Shown: positions 1-7,183 of the stretch, piece by piece
How the letters are laid out: each line of letters starts with the position of its first letter
Numbering within the stretch: position 1 is the first letter of the stretch
Origin: CAZAQK01 sp050249355
GTDB lineage: Bacteria > Pseudomonadota > Alphaproteobacteria > Rickettsiales > SXRF01
Assembly: GCA_050249355.1 (NCBI GenBank)
Contig: JBFWQQ010000050.1
Location: forward strand, 1-14,129
Length of the DNA: 14,129 nt
Reading direction: 5' to 3'
Translations under genes and position numbers: made by a program
Notes under the pieces: model-generated
The model's input: the letters and a program-made list of their open reading frames with translations, nothing else
Databases searched by the model: none
What the model was told of the DNA's origin: nothing

Positions 1-1446
1 CTCACCCAACAGACCATAGAAAACAACCTGCCGTTATCATTCTACGATCTGGTTGAAGAAGCGGGCTGCAAGGAAGCTAAACTCATCATTGACAAAGCCT
101 TAAATGGTGACCTTCCCTCCGAGAATGTGGTGCTAAACTGCAAACTGAACAACGCAGCCGACATCGTCATATCGGTCTATTTCAACCGGATAGACCACAA
201 TGGCAAAATGCAGCTTATCATCCAGTGCATTGATATCACCGAACAGAAGAACCTTGAGATGCGCTTTGCCCACTCGCAGAAAATGCAGGCCGTAGGCCAG
301 CTGGCAGGCGGCGTAGCACACGACTTCAACAACCTGCTCACCGCCATGATCGGGTTCTGCGACCTGCTGCTGATGCGCCATCCACCGGGCGACCAGTCAT
401 TCGCCGATATCATGCAGATAAAACAAAATGCCAACCGTGCCGCCAACCTTGTGCGCCAGCTGCTGGCCTTCTCCCGCCGCCAGACACTGCAGCCAAAAAC
501 GCTGGATATCACCGACGTGCTCGCAGAATTATCCAATCTGGTACGCCGCCTTATCGGTGAGAATATTGAATTGAAAATGGTGCATGGCCGCGACTTGAGT
601 GCGGTGCGCGCCGATCAGGGCCAGCTGGAACAGGTACTGATCAACCTTGCTGTGAACGCGCGTGACGCCATGCCCGATGGTGGCAACCTGCTTATACAGA
701 CCAGTAAAGCCACTATCAGCGCATCAGCCCCCCTGCCCCCGGAACTGATTGCCCCCGCCGAAGAAGATCAGTCGATTCCGCCGGGTGACTATGTACTGGT
801 AGAAGTGACCGATACCGGTTGTGGCATACCCCGAAGCATCATCGAAAAAATATTCGAGCCGTTCTTTTCCACTAAACCGGTGGGATCCGGCACAGGGCTT
901 GGCCTTTCTACCGTATACGGTATCATCAAGCAGACCGGCGGCTACCTGTATGTGAAAAGCATAGAAAGTGATGGCACCACGTTCAGCATTTATTTCCCGG
1001 CCGTATCGCAGGAAGAGCGGATCGCAGAAACTGCCACAGCGGAAGCCGCCGAAAAAATCACATCAATGGACCTGACCGGCAAAAGCATGATCCTGTTGGT
1101 GGAAGACGAAACACCGGTGCGTATATTCGCCGCACGCGCACTGGGCAATAAAGGCTATACCGTGCTGGAAGCCGACTGCGCCGAGACTGCACTGGAAATC
1201 ATGAAAAATCGCGGTAAGGAGATCGAGATCATCATCACCGACGTGATCATGCCCGGCATGAACGGCCCCACCATGATCGAACAGGTCATGCCGAATTTCC
1301 CGGAGATCAAGGTCATATTCATTTCCGGCTACGCCGAAGACGTATTCGTCAACAATTTCGGCGCAGAGCGCAGCTTTAACTTCCTTGCCAAGCCGTTCAC
1401 CCTCAAGCAACTGGCCAGCAAGGTCAAAGAAGTGCTCGGCAAATGA
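1..1446 (+). CDS. cckA: Hybrid sensor histidine kinase/response regulator CckA, C-terminal part (5' end outside window)
   Basis: The reading frame is open from base 1, so the true start lies upstream; 481 residues are visible. In order: the end of a PAS domain (about residues 1-80), a DHp helix with the phospho-acceptor His in VAHDFNN (codon 319-321), an HATPase domain with N box NLAVNARDAM, G1 box DTGCGIP and G2 box GTGLGLS, and a C-terminal receiver domain with phospho-acceptor Asp in ITDVIMPGMNG (codon 1240-1242) and the KPF lysine. In alphaproteobacteria CckA autophosphorylates, passes phosphate through its own receiver to the phosphotransferase ChpT, and so controls CtrA and CpdR; it can also act as a phosphatase. 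The N-terminal membrane segments seen in the family would be upstream of the window. The DHp sequence QLAGGVAHDFNNLLTAMIGF is characteristic, so the gene name is well supported. A T-run follows the stop, but no hairpin precedes it. Confidence 0.93.
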   Translation, partial: LTQQTIENNLPLSFYDLVEEAGCKEAKLIIDKALNGDLPSENVVLNCKLNNAADIVISVYFNRIDHNGKMQLIIQCIDITEQKNLEMRFAHSQKMQAVGQLAGGVAHDFNNLLTAMIGFCDLLLMRHPPGDQSFADIMQIKQNANRAANLVRQLLAFSRRQTLQPKTLDITDVLAELSNLVRRLIGENIELKMVHGRDLSAVRADQGQLEQVLINLAVNARDAMPDGGNLLIQTSKATISASAPLPPELIAPAEEDQSIPPGDYVLVEVTDTGCGIPRSIIEKIFEPFFSTKPVGSGTGLGLSTVYGIIKQTGGYLYVKSIESDGTTFSIYFPAVSQEERIAETATAEAAEKITSMDLTGKSMILLVEDETPVRIFAARALGNKGYTVLEADCAETALEIMKNRGKEIEIIITDVIMPGMNGPTMIEQVMPNFPEIKVIFISGYAEDVFVNNFGAERSFNFLAKPFTLKQLASKVKEVLGK

Positions 1447-1488
1447 TAAGGTTTTTTTGTTAATGAACGCAGTGAATTTAGAGAACCT

Positions 1489-1561
1489 GTCATCCCCGCG
1501 TGGGCGGGGATCTCAGGCGTCTTGCAGAATAGTTCTGGATTCCTGTGTTCACGGGTATGAC
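1489..1561. repeat. Palindromic intergenic repeat (REP/RPE-like, imperfect inverted repeat)
   Basis: Outer inverted ends GTCAT (1489-1493) and ATGAC (1557-1561) enclose two hairpins. The left one is ATCCCCGC / GCGGGGAT (1492-1499 and 1504-1511, loop GTGG). The right one is CCTGTG / CACGGG around 1542-1555 with one G-T pair. The pattern resembles the small dispersed palindromes (GTCATCCCCGC...GGGTATGAC type) found in many proteobacteria. It ends six bases before the start codon of the next gene and supplies the in-frame stop (TGA 1558-1560) that limits that gene's start. The right arm looks more diverged than the left. Copy number in the genome cannot be seen from here. Confidence 0.72.
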
Positions 1562-1566
1562 GCATA

Positions 1567-2223
1567 ATGGAGTTTCTTCAACATATCGACAATTACTGCG
1601 AACGCACTGATTTCACATTATTCTCTGAGCCCCTGAACGCCGCTACCAACCTTGCGTTCATCGTGGCCGCATGGTTCCTGTGGCAGGAGTATAAAAAGCG
1701 CGGCATGCATGACACCGCCGTATTCAGCCTCACTGTGATGATTGCCGTCATCGGCATGGGAAGCGCGCTGTTCCATCTGTTCGCCAACTACATCACCATG
1801 CTGGCCGATGTCGCGCCGATCGTGTTCTTTGTCATTTATTACCTATGGGTGGCGCAACGCACGTTGCTGAACATGAGCAGCATGCAAGCCGCCCTAGGGC
1901 TCTGCGCATTCTTTTTCTTTTCATGGCTGATGGGCAAAGCACCGGACGCATACAGCTTCAACGGCTCGATCGCCTATTTCCCCTGTATCATGGCACTGAT
2001 GGTGGTAGCGGCACTGCTCAAAAAACGCAGCCATCCTGCCACCCGATTGCTGGTTAGGGCGAGCGCACTGCTCATCGTGTCGCTCACCTTCCGCAGCATC
2101 GATATGCAGCTATGCGACACACTGCCCATCGGCACGCATTTCCTGTGGCACATCCTCAATGGCACGGTGTTATACACCCTCACCCGCGCTATCCTCGAGC
2201 AAAAATCAACGCACGTTAATTAA
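1567..2223 (+). CDS. Ceramidase-like CREST-superfamily integral membrane hydrolase
   Basis: A 218-residue, strongly hydrophobic protein with about six to seven predicted membrane helices. It has the alkaline ceramidase/CREST signatures: YCERTD and EPLNAATNLAF near the N terminus (residues 10-31), S66 and H70 in GSALFH, D81 in LADVAPI, and the closing H191/H195 pair in THFLWH. In characterised family members S, D and the three His form a zinc-dependent amide hydrolase site in the membrane. Substrate in this organism is unknown; ceramide or another acyl-amide lipid is an inference from the family. The start is fixed by a TGA nine bases upstream (1558-1560) and by the conserved CERTD motif only ten residues in. 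No Shine-Dalgarno sequence is visible, because a palindromic repeat abuts the start codon. It is a single gene between cckA and recA. Confidence 0.85.
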   Translation: MEFLQHIDNYCERTDFTLFSEPLNAATNLAFIVAAWFLWQEYKKRGMHDTAVFSLTVMIAVIGMGSALFHLFANYITMLADVAPIVFFVIYYLWVAQRTLLNMSSMQAALGLCAFFFFSWLMGKAPDAYSFNGSIAYFPCIMALMVVAALLKKRSHPATRLLVRASALLIVSLTFRSIDMQLCDTLPIGTHFLWHILNGTVLYTLTRAILEQKSTHVN

Positions 2224-2226
2224 TCT

Positions 2227-2254
2227 TTGACCGCTTCGTTAAAGCGTGTAAATT
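2227..2254 (+). promoter_or_regulatory. Probable sigma-70 type promoter of recA with an inverted repeat in the spacer
   Basis: TTGACC (2227-2232), a 16-base spacer and TAAATT (2249-2254) precede the recA start by about 35 bases. The spacer region contains a perfect inverted repeat, CGCTT-N5-AAGCG (2232-2246), which is where a repressor could bind. No alphaproteobacterial LexA box of the GTTC-N7-GTTC or GAAC-N7-GAAC type was found between the preceding gene and recA. Promoter position is inferred from the sequence match only. Confidence 0.55.
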
Positions 2255-2288
2255 ATCGTCACGCAAAAAACACAACAGAGAGGCCGTC

Positions 2289-3326
2289 ATGGATAAGAAT
2301 AAAGCACTGGAAACCGCACTCAGCCAGATCGAAAAAACTTTTGGCAAAGGTTCCATCATGAAACTGGGCGAAGGCCACGCCGACAAAGTGGAAACCATTT
2401 CCACCGGCTCGCTGGGTCTGGACATTGCGCTCGGCGTCGGTGGCATCCCCAAAGGCCGCATCATAGAAATCTATGGCCCGGAGAGCTCGGGTAAGACCAC
2501 CCTCACCCTGCATATCGTAGCCGAAGCCCAGAAAAAAGGCGGCACCTGCGCATTCGTGGATGCCGAGCATGCGCTCGACCCGGCCTATGCAAGAAAACTT
2601 GGCGTAAAAACCGAAGAACTGCTGATATCACAACCCGACACCGGCGAGCAGGCGCTAGAGATCACCGATACACTGGTTCGTTCCGGCGCGGTGGATGTGA
2701 TCGTCGTTGACTCGGTGGCCGCACTGGTGCCAAAAGCCGAACTGGAAGGCGAAATGGGCGATTCACACATGGGCCTGCAGGCCCGCCTGATGAGCCAGGC
2801 ACTGCGTAAACTGACCGGCTCGATCAACCGCACCAACTGCACTGTAATTTTCATCAACCAGATCCGAATGAAGATCGGCGTGATGTTCGGCAACCCGGAA
2901 ACCACCACCGGCGGTAATGCCCTGAAATTCTACTCTTCGGTGCGTATGGATATTCGTCGTATCGGCGCGTTGAAAGACAAGGAAGAAGTCGTAGGAAACG
3001 CCACCCGCGTGAAAGTGGTGAAAAACAAAGTAGCCCCGCCGTTCCGCACGGTGGAGTTCGACATCATGTACGGCGAAGGGATATCCAAGGCAGGTGAATT
3101 GCTGGATATGGGAACCAAGGCGGGCGTGGTCGAAAAATCCGGCTCGTGGTACTCCTATGAAAACGAACGCATCGGCCAGGGCAAGGAAAACGCCCGGCAG
3201 TACCTGAAGGATAACCCCTCGGTAGCCGATGAGATAGAAGCCAAGATCCGCGCCAATGCGGGCCTGCTCAATAACGCCATGCAAGGCTCATCCGAAGATG
3301 CCGGTGCCGAAGAAGAAGTCGCTTAG
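2289..3326 (+). CDS. recA: Recombinase RecA
   Basis: 345 residues, the usual RecA length. RecA forms ATP-dependent filaments on single-stranded DNA, drives strand exchange in recombinational repair, and acts as co-protease for LexA-type repressors. Visible are Walker A GPESSGKT (residues 63-70), Walker B VIVVDSVAAL, the DNA-binding loop L1 region around EGEMGDSHMG, loop L2 around MKIGVMFGNPETTTGG, and an acidic C-terminal tail ending AEEEVA. The start ATG is preceded by AGAGAGG (2277-2283) at five bases. The stop TAG shares its last base with the GTG start of the next gene, so recA and the YciI-family gene are probably translated from one message. All catalytic motifs are intact. Confidence 0.97.
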   Translation: MDKNKALETALSQIEKTFGKGSIMKLGEGHADKVETISTGSLGLDIALGVGGIPKGRIIEIYGPESSGKTTLTLHIVAEAQKKGGTCAFVDAEHALDPAYARKLGVKTEELLISQPDTGEQALEITDTLVRSGAVDVIVVDSVAALVPKAELEGEMGDSHMGLQARLMSQALRKLTGSINRTNCTVIFINQIRMKIGVMFGNPETTTGGNALKFYSSVRMDIRRIGALKDKEEVVGNATRVKVVKNKVAPPFRTVEFDIMYGEGISKAGELLDMGTKAGVVEKSGSWYSYENERIGQGKENARQYLKDNPSVADEIEAKIRANAGLLNNAMQGSSEDAGAEEEVA

Positions 3327-3622
3327 TGCAATTTCTTATCATCGCCTACGATTACACCGACCCCGATGCCTTAAACCGCCGCATGGCGGTGCGTGAGCAA
3401 CATCTCGCTCTGGCCGATGCCAATAAGCACAAGGGCCATGCTGTTTACGGCATAGCCATACTCGACAGCCGCGATAAAATGATCGGCTCGGTGATGGTGA
3501 TGGATTATCCCAATCGTGAGGCACTGGAAGAGTGGCTTAAAGACGAGCCTTACGTTACCGGCCGCGTGTGGAAGGACATATCCGTTCAGGCCTGCCGTGT
3601 AGGGCCCACCTTCATCAAATAA
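3326..3622 (+). CDS. YciI family protein
   Basis: A 98-residue protein with the ferredoxin-like alpha/beta fold pattern of the YciI family: an N-terminal strand MQFLIIAYD, conserved His26 in REQHL, the central strand MIGSVMVMD, and Asp73 with Pro75 in KDEPYV before the closing strand. YciI proteins are small, often dimeric, and mostly of unknown function; the conserved His/Asp pair suggests a catalytic role in some members. It starts with GTG overlapping the recA stop by one base (TAGTG), which fits translational coupling. The next in-frame Met is residue 20 and would remove the first strand, so GTG is the better start. The gene is often annotated simply as YciI-like; no specific substrate can be given. 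Confidence 0.85.
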   Translation: MQFLIIAYDYTDPDALNRRMAVREQHLALADANKHKGHAVYGIAILDSRDKMIGSVMVMDYPNREALEEWLKDEPYVTGRVWKDISVQACRVGPTFIK

Positions 3623-3635
3623 GCAAACAGATGCT

Positions 3636-3654
3636 TGCCCACAGCGGCATTTTT
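3636..3654 (+). terminator. Possible weak intrinsic terminator after the recA-yciI unit
   Basis: TGCC (3636-3639), a six-base loop and GGCA (3646-3649) are followed directly by five T (3650-3654). The stem is only four pairs, so efficiency would be low. A second small hairpin, AAGCA-N6-TGCTT (3621-3636), lies just upstream and partly competes with it. Confidence 0.3.
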
Positions 3655-3672
3655 GATTAATCTCAGCCGCCT

Positions 3673-6435
3673 ATGAAAACCACCAACGATATACGCTCCG
3701 CTTTTCTGGAGTATTTCGGTAAGCATGACCATGCGGTGATGCCCTCCTCGCCGCTTTTGCCGCATAACGACCCCACGCTGATGTTCGCCAATGCGGGCAT
3801 GAACCAGTTCAAGAACATCTTCACCGGGGTAGAAAAACCTTCTGTGCCACGCGCCGCCACCGCGCAAAAATGTGTGCGCGCGGGCGGCAAGCATAACGAC
3901 CTCGACAATGTGGGCTACACCGCCCGCCATCACACATTCTTTGAAATGCTGGGTAATTTCTCATTCGGCGATTATTTCAAGGAAGGCGCCATTGACCTTG
4001 CATGGGAACTGTTGACCAAAGGATACGGCATAAGCCCGCAACGCCTGTGCGTCACCGTCGATGAGAAGGATGACGTAGCGTGGAATTACTGGAAAAAACT
4101 CACCGGTTTTGCCGACCATAAGATCATCCGCCTCGGCAACAATGAGAACTTCTGGGCCATGGGCGATACCGGGCCGTGCGGCTTTATCTCGGAAATATTT
4201 TATGACCATGGCGACAAGGTAAAGGGCGGCCCACCTGGCTCACCCGATGCCGATGGCGACCGCTTCACCGAAATATGGAACCTCGTATTCATGCAATACG
4301 AACAGGTCGACGCCAACACACGCATTGAACTGCCCAAACCGTCCATCGACACCGGCATGGGCCTCGAGCGTATCAGCGCGGTCATGCAAGGTGTGCACGA
4401 CAATTATGATATCGATTTATTTAAGGCCTTAATCGCCGCTTCGCAGCACGAATCACGGAACACGAGCCACGCATCACGCATTTCGCACCGTGTGATCGCC
4501 GACCATCTGCGTTCATCGTGCTTCCTCATCGCCGATGGCATCATGCCCAGCAATGAAGGCCGCGGCTATGTGCTGCGCCGCATCATGCGCCGCGCCATGC
4601 GCCACGCCCACCAGCTCGGCTGTAAAGAGCCGCTGATGTACAAGCTCGTGCCCGCGCTGGTAGAGGAAATGGGCGGGCAATATCCCGAGCTGAAACGTGC
4701 CGAAGCCACCATCACCGAGAACCTGCGCAGCGAAGAAGAGCGATTCAAACAAACACTCGACCGCGGCCTGAAGCTGTTCGATGAAGCCCTGGCCGATGTC
4801 AAAGAAAGGCAATTCCCGGGGGATGTAGCATTCAAGTTATATGACACGTATGGTTTCCCGCTCGACCTGACGGAAGACCTGCTGCGCGCTAAAGGTATCA
4901 GCGTCGACCAGAAAGGCTTCGATGAATGCATGGCCAGACAGCAGGAAATGGCGCGCGCCGCATGGAGTGGTTCGGGTGAAGCGGCGGTCGGCAAGCTGTG
5001 GTTCGAACTGAAGGAAAAGGTCGGCACCACCCAATTCCTCGGTTATGATGAAGATGAAGCCGATGGAAAGATCATCGCACTGGTCAAAGACGGCCAGAGC
5101 GCGAGTGAGGCGAAAGCAGGCGATGAGGTATTCATCCTGCTCGACCGTACCCCATTTTATGGTGAATCCGGCGGACAGGTGGGCGATAGTGGTGAATTTT
5201 TCCGCAATGGCGAATCCGTCGCCACCATCACCGACACGCAAAAGCCGGTGGAAGGCCTGCATGTGCACAAGGCCAAACTACATTTTGATGTGAAGGTGGG
5301 CGATACGGTGAGCGCTTGCATCACCACCGACAAACGCAATACCACGCGCGCCAACCATTCGGCCACCCACCTGCTGCACAAAGCATTGCGCGACGCACTG
5401 GGCGAGCATGTAACGCAGAAAGGCTCACTGGTAGCGCCAGATAAGCTGCGCTTCGATTTCAGCCACCCCAAGGCAGTGACTGCCGAAGAACAATTTATTA
5501 TCGAACAGAAAGTCAATGAGGTCATCGCACACGCTACACAGGTAGGCTGCGAAGAAATGGCGCCGGATGATGCCATCGCCAAAGGCGCCATGGCCCTGTT
5601 CGGCGAAAAATATGGCGACCGCGTACGCGTGCTCTCCATGGGCGAGGATGCCGGAAAAACCTATTCTGTCGAGCTGTGCGGCGGCACGCACGTTCGCAAT
5701 ACCGGCGATATCGGATTATTCAAGATCACCTCGGAAGGCTCGGTGGCTTCGGGCATACGCCGCATCGAAGCGGTCACAGGCGAAGCCGTGCGCCAGCACC
5801 TGAAAGCCGAAATAGCAAAGCAAATTGAACTGCTGCAAAAACTAATCGAAGAGAATCAGGCCCTCTCTAGAAAAATGGCAGAACTTGGTGAAAAAGCGCC
5901 TGCCGCTAGCCCGCTTTCCACATACGATATTGATGGTGTGGATGCTAAAAATCTCCTGACACATTACCGAGAAATGAGGCAGGACATGGCTGAGGCCGAA
6001 GAAAAACTCCGCGAGAACAACAAGCAACTCAGCAAGCAACTGGGCAAAGCGCAAAAAGACTCTGCGCTGGCACAGGCGGGCGATGTGCAGGTGGAAACGA
6101 TCGGCAACATCCAGTTCATCGGCAAGATATTCGACGGGGTGGACGGCAAAGACCTGCGCGGCCTTGCCGATGAGTATATCCGCAAAGTAGAGCCGGGCAT
6201 CGTGTTCGTCGCCAGCCGGAATGAAGGCAAGGCCGCAATCGTGGTGGCGGTCGACCAGTTCCTGACCGATATGTACAACGCCGTAACCATTCTGAAGAAT
6301 GCGGTGGAAACAGTTGGTGGCAAAGGCGGCGGCGGCAAACCGACCATGGCGCAAGGCGGCGGCCCGGACGGCGATAAGCTGGAAAACGCGCTGGCCAGCC
6401 TGAAAAAGGAACTCGGCAGCGAAAAAGCGGCCTGA
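3673..6435 (+). CDS. alaS: Alanine--tRNA ligase
   Basis: 920 residues, longer than the roughly 875-890 usual for bacterial AlaRS. It charges tRNA-Ala with alanine and edits mischarged Ser/Gly. In order: the class II catalytic core from FANAGMNQFK to GMGLERISAV and HRVIADHLRS; the editing domain with zinc-type ligands H562 and H566 (HSATH) and C669/H673 (CGGTH); an extended coiled-coil stretch (about 717-794); and the C-Ala domain ending in the glycine-rich GGKGGGGKPTMAQGGG. Two departures from family norm are visible. Residues 259-270, in the linker before HRVIADH, are encoded by a CACGNNN tandem repeat. The region between the editing domain and C-Ala is about 35-40 residues longer than in E. 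coli. No clear Shine-Dalgarno sequence precedes the ATG, which is chosen because the family N terminus (roughly TTNDIRSAFLEYF) begins right there. The stop overlaps the next start by one base (TGATG). Confidence 0.96.
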   Translation: MKTTNDIRSAFLEYFGKHDHAVMPSSPLLPHNDPTLMFANAGMNQFKNIFTGVEKPSVPRAATAQKCVRAGGKHNDLDNVGYTARHHTFFEMLGNFSFGDYFKEGAIDLAWELLTKGYGISPQRLCVTVDEKDDVAWNYWKKLTGFADHKIIRLGNNENFWAMGDTGPCGFISEIFYDHGDKVKGGPPGSPDADGDRFTEIWNLVFMQYEQVDANTRIELPKPSIDTGMGLERISAVMQGVHDNYDIDLFKALIAASQHESRNTSHASRISHRVIADHLRSSCFLIADGIMPSNEGRGYVLRRIMRRAMRHAHQLGCKEPLMYKLVPALVEEMGGQYPELKRAEATITENLRSEEERFKQTLDRGLKLFDEALADVKERQFPGDVAFKLYDTYGFPLDLTEDLLRAKGISVDQKGFDECMARQQEMARAAWSGSGEAAVGKLWFELKEKVGTTQFLGYDEDEADGKIIALVKDGQSASEAKAGDEVFILLDRTPFYGESGGQVGDSGEFFRNGESVATITDTQKPVEGLHVHKAKLHFDVKVGDTVSACITTDKRNTTRANHSATHLLHKALRDALGEHVTQKGSLVAPDKLRFDFSHPKAVTAEEQFIIEQKVNEVIAHATQVGCEEMAPDDAIAKGAMALFGEKYGDRVRVLSMGEDAGKTYSVELCGGTHVRNTGDIGLFKITSEGSVASGIRRIEAVTGEAVRQHLKAEIAKQIELLQKLIEENQALSRKMAELGEKAPAASPLSTYDIDGVDAKNLLTHYREMRQDMAEAEEKLRENNKQLSKQLGKAQKDSALAQAGDVQVETIGNIQFIGKIFDGVDGKDLRGLADEYIRKVEPGIVFVASRNEGKAAIVVAVDQFLTDMYNAVTILKNAVETVGGKGGGGKPTMAQGGGPDGDKLENALASLKKELGSEKAA
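4447..4481. repeat. Heptamer tandem repeat CACGNNN inside alaS
   Basis: Five consecutive 7-base units: CACGAAT, CACGGAA, CACGAGC, CACGCAT, CACGCAT. All begin with CACG; the last two are identical. The array encodes a Ser/His/Arg/Asn-rich linker (roughly QHESRNTSHASRI) in the catalytic half of AlaRS, where other AlaRS proteins have an unrelated linker of about the same length. Seven is not a multiple of three, so each unit is read in a different phase. Confidence 0.75.
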
Positions 6436-7112
6436 TGTCTATCCCTACCATTGCAGTCGCCTATGGCGACGGAAACGCCCCTGAGGTAATGGAATCGGTG
6501 CTGACCATCCTGCGTGAAGCGGGTGCACCGATCCGCATAGAAACCGTCGAAATCGGCAGCCGTATCTATGCCATGGGTAGCGAAACCGGTATCCTTCCAT
6601 TGGCATGGCCGGTGCTCCAGCGTACTGGCGTACTGCTGATGGCCCCCATCGAAGCACCGGAGAATAAGCAGCACACTGCCGAAGCCATTAAAGAGCGTAT
6701 GGGGCTGGCAGATGTAGAACCGGAATGTTTCCACCCCCTCACCCTAACCCTCTCCCCCGCTGGGGCAGAGGGAAGCGGCGTATTCGTCGCGGGTGAGGGG
6801 GAGGCCACCGCCAAGGCATATAAGAATGAATCGTTTGCCCTCTTCCAACCAATCTACAAAAAAGGTTCGCTGGATAAAAAAGGCAGGTCCGACCCCTCGC
6901 CCATGTTGCACGCAACCATCATAATGCTAATGCATATCGGCCTGCATGACACAGCCCATACCATACAGAATGCTTGGATTGCCGCCATTGAAGACGGTTT
7001 CGGGAAAAAACGCAGCAAGAACCGGGAGAAATTCGTTGCCGCCATCACAGAGCGCTTAGGCAGGCTGCCAGCCCGTTGCACCCCGGCACACCATCTAGGC
7101 CAGCCACAATAA
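6435..7112 (+). pseudogene. Internally deleted isocitrate dehydrogenase remnant (open reading frame intact)
   Basis: A 225-codon frame that overlaps the alaS stop by one base. Residues 1-100 match the N terminus of long NADP-type isocitrate dehydrogenases: IAVAYGDGNAPEVMES corresponds to the family's GDGIGPE start, followed by ETVEIGSRIYAMG and LQRTGVLLMAPI. Residues 130-212 match the C terminus: ESFALFQPIY, DPSPMLHATIIMLMHIG and IQNAWIAAIEDG align with the family's AMFEAVHG, NPSGLL and ENAWKKTIEDG blocks. About 200 residues or more that carry the catalytic Tyr, Lys and metal-binding Asp residues are absent, and residues 100-123 are encoded by a nested palindromic repeat. The isocitrate-binding Ser/Asn/Arg block after the API motif is also replaced, and GDGIGPE has changed to GDGNAPE. 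Dehydrogenase activity is therefore not expected. The frame has no internal stop, so an expressed protein with another role cannot be excluded. I list it as a pseudogene because the core of the enzyme is gone. Confidence 0.75.
6734..6801. repeat. Nested palindromic repeat (CCCTCACCCTAACCCTCTCCCC family) within the IDH remnant
   Basis: A perfect 11-base outer inverted repeat, CCCCCTCACCC (6734-6744) and GGGTGAGGGGG (6791-6801), encloses an inner stem CCCTCT/AGAGGG (6748-6753 and 6767-6772) extended by CCCC/GGGG around a three-base loop. The left half contains the CACCCTAACCCTCTCCCC motif of a repeat dispersed in many proteobacterial genomes, which translates to the typical peptide HPLTLTLSP, as it does here. 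It lies in frame exactly at the junction where the middle of the isocitrate dehydrogenase is missing. Confidence 0.8.
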
Positions 7113-7121
7113 AAAACCCTA

Positions 7122-7150
7122 CTGGCAATTTATGCCTGTTCGTGTATAAG
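7122..7150 (+). promoter_or_regulatory. Probable sigma-70 type promoter for psd-pssA
   Basis: CTGGCA (7122-7127), a 17-base spacer and TATAAG (7145-7150) lie in the 71-base gap before psd. The -10 match is good and the -35 match is four of six. The position, about 34 bases before the psd ATG, is appropriate. Confidence 0.45.
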
Positions 7151-7183
7151 GCGTGATCGACCTTCAATATCAAAGAGATTGAA

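Noticed and set aside
1451..1457. T-run just after the cckA stop as an intrinsic terminator
   Set aside because: No stem of useful length precedes the T-run.
1385..1567. 60-codon plus-strand frame between cckA and the ceramidase-like gene
   Set aside because: It overlaps the cckA end and then reads through the palindromic repeat; no family resemblance.
4447..4481. CACGNNN heptamers as a CRISPR array or origin iterons
   Set aside because: Units are seven bases with no spacers, lie inside a conserved essential gene, and have no origin context.
5964..6734. 256-codon minus-strand frame spanning the alaS end and the IDH remnant
   Set aside because: It crosses two plus-strand genes, shows no recognisable motif, and is low-complexity Ser/Pro-rich in parts, as expected of a shadow frame.
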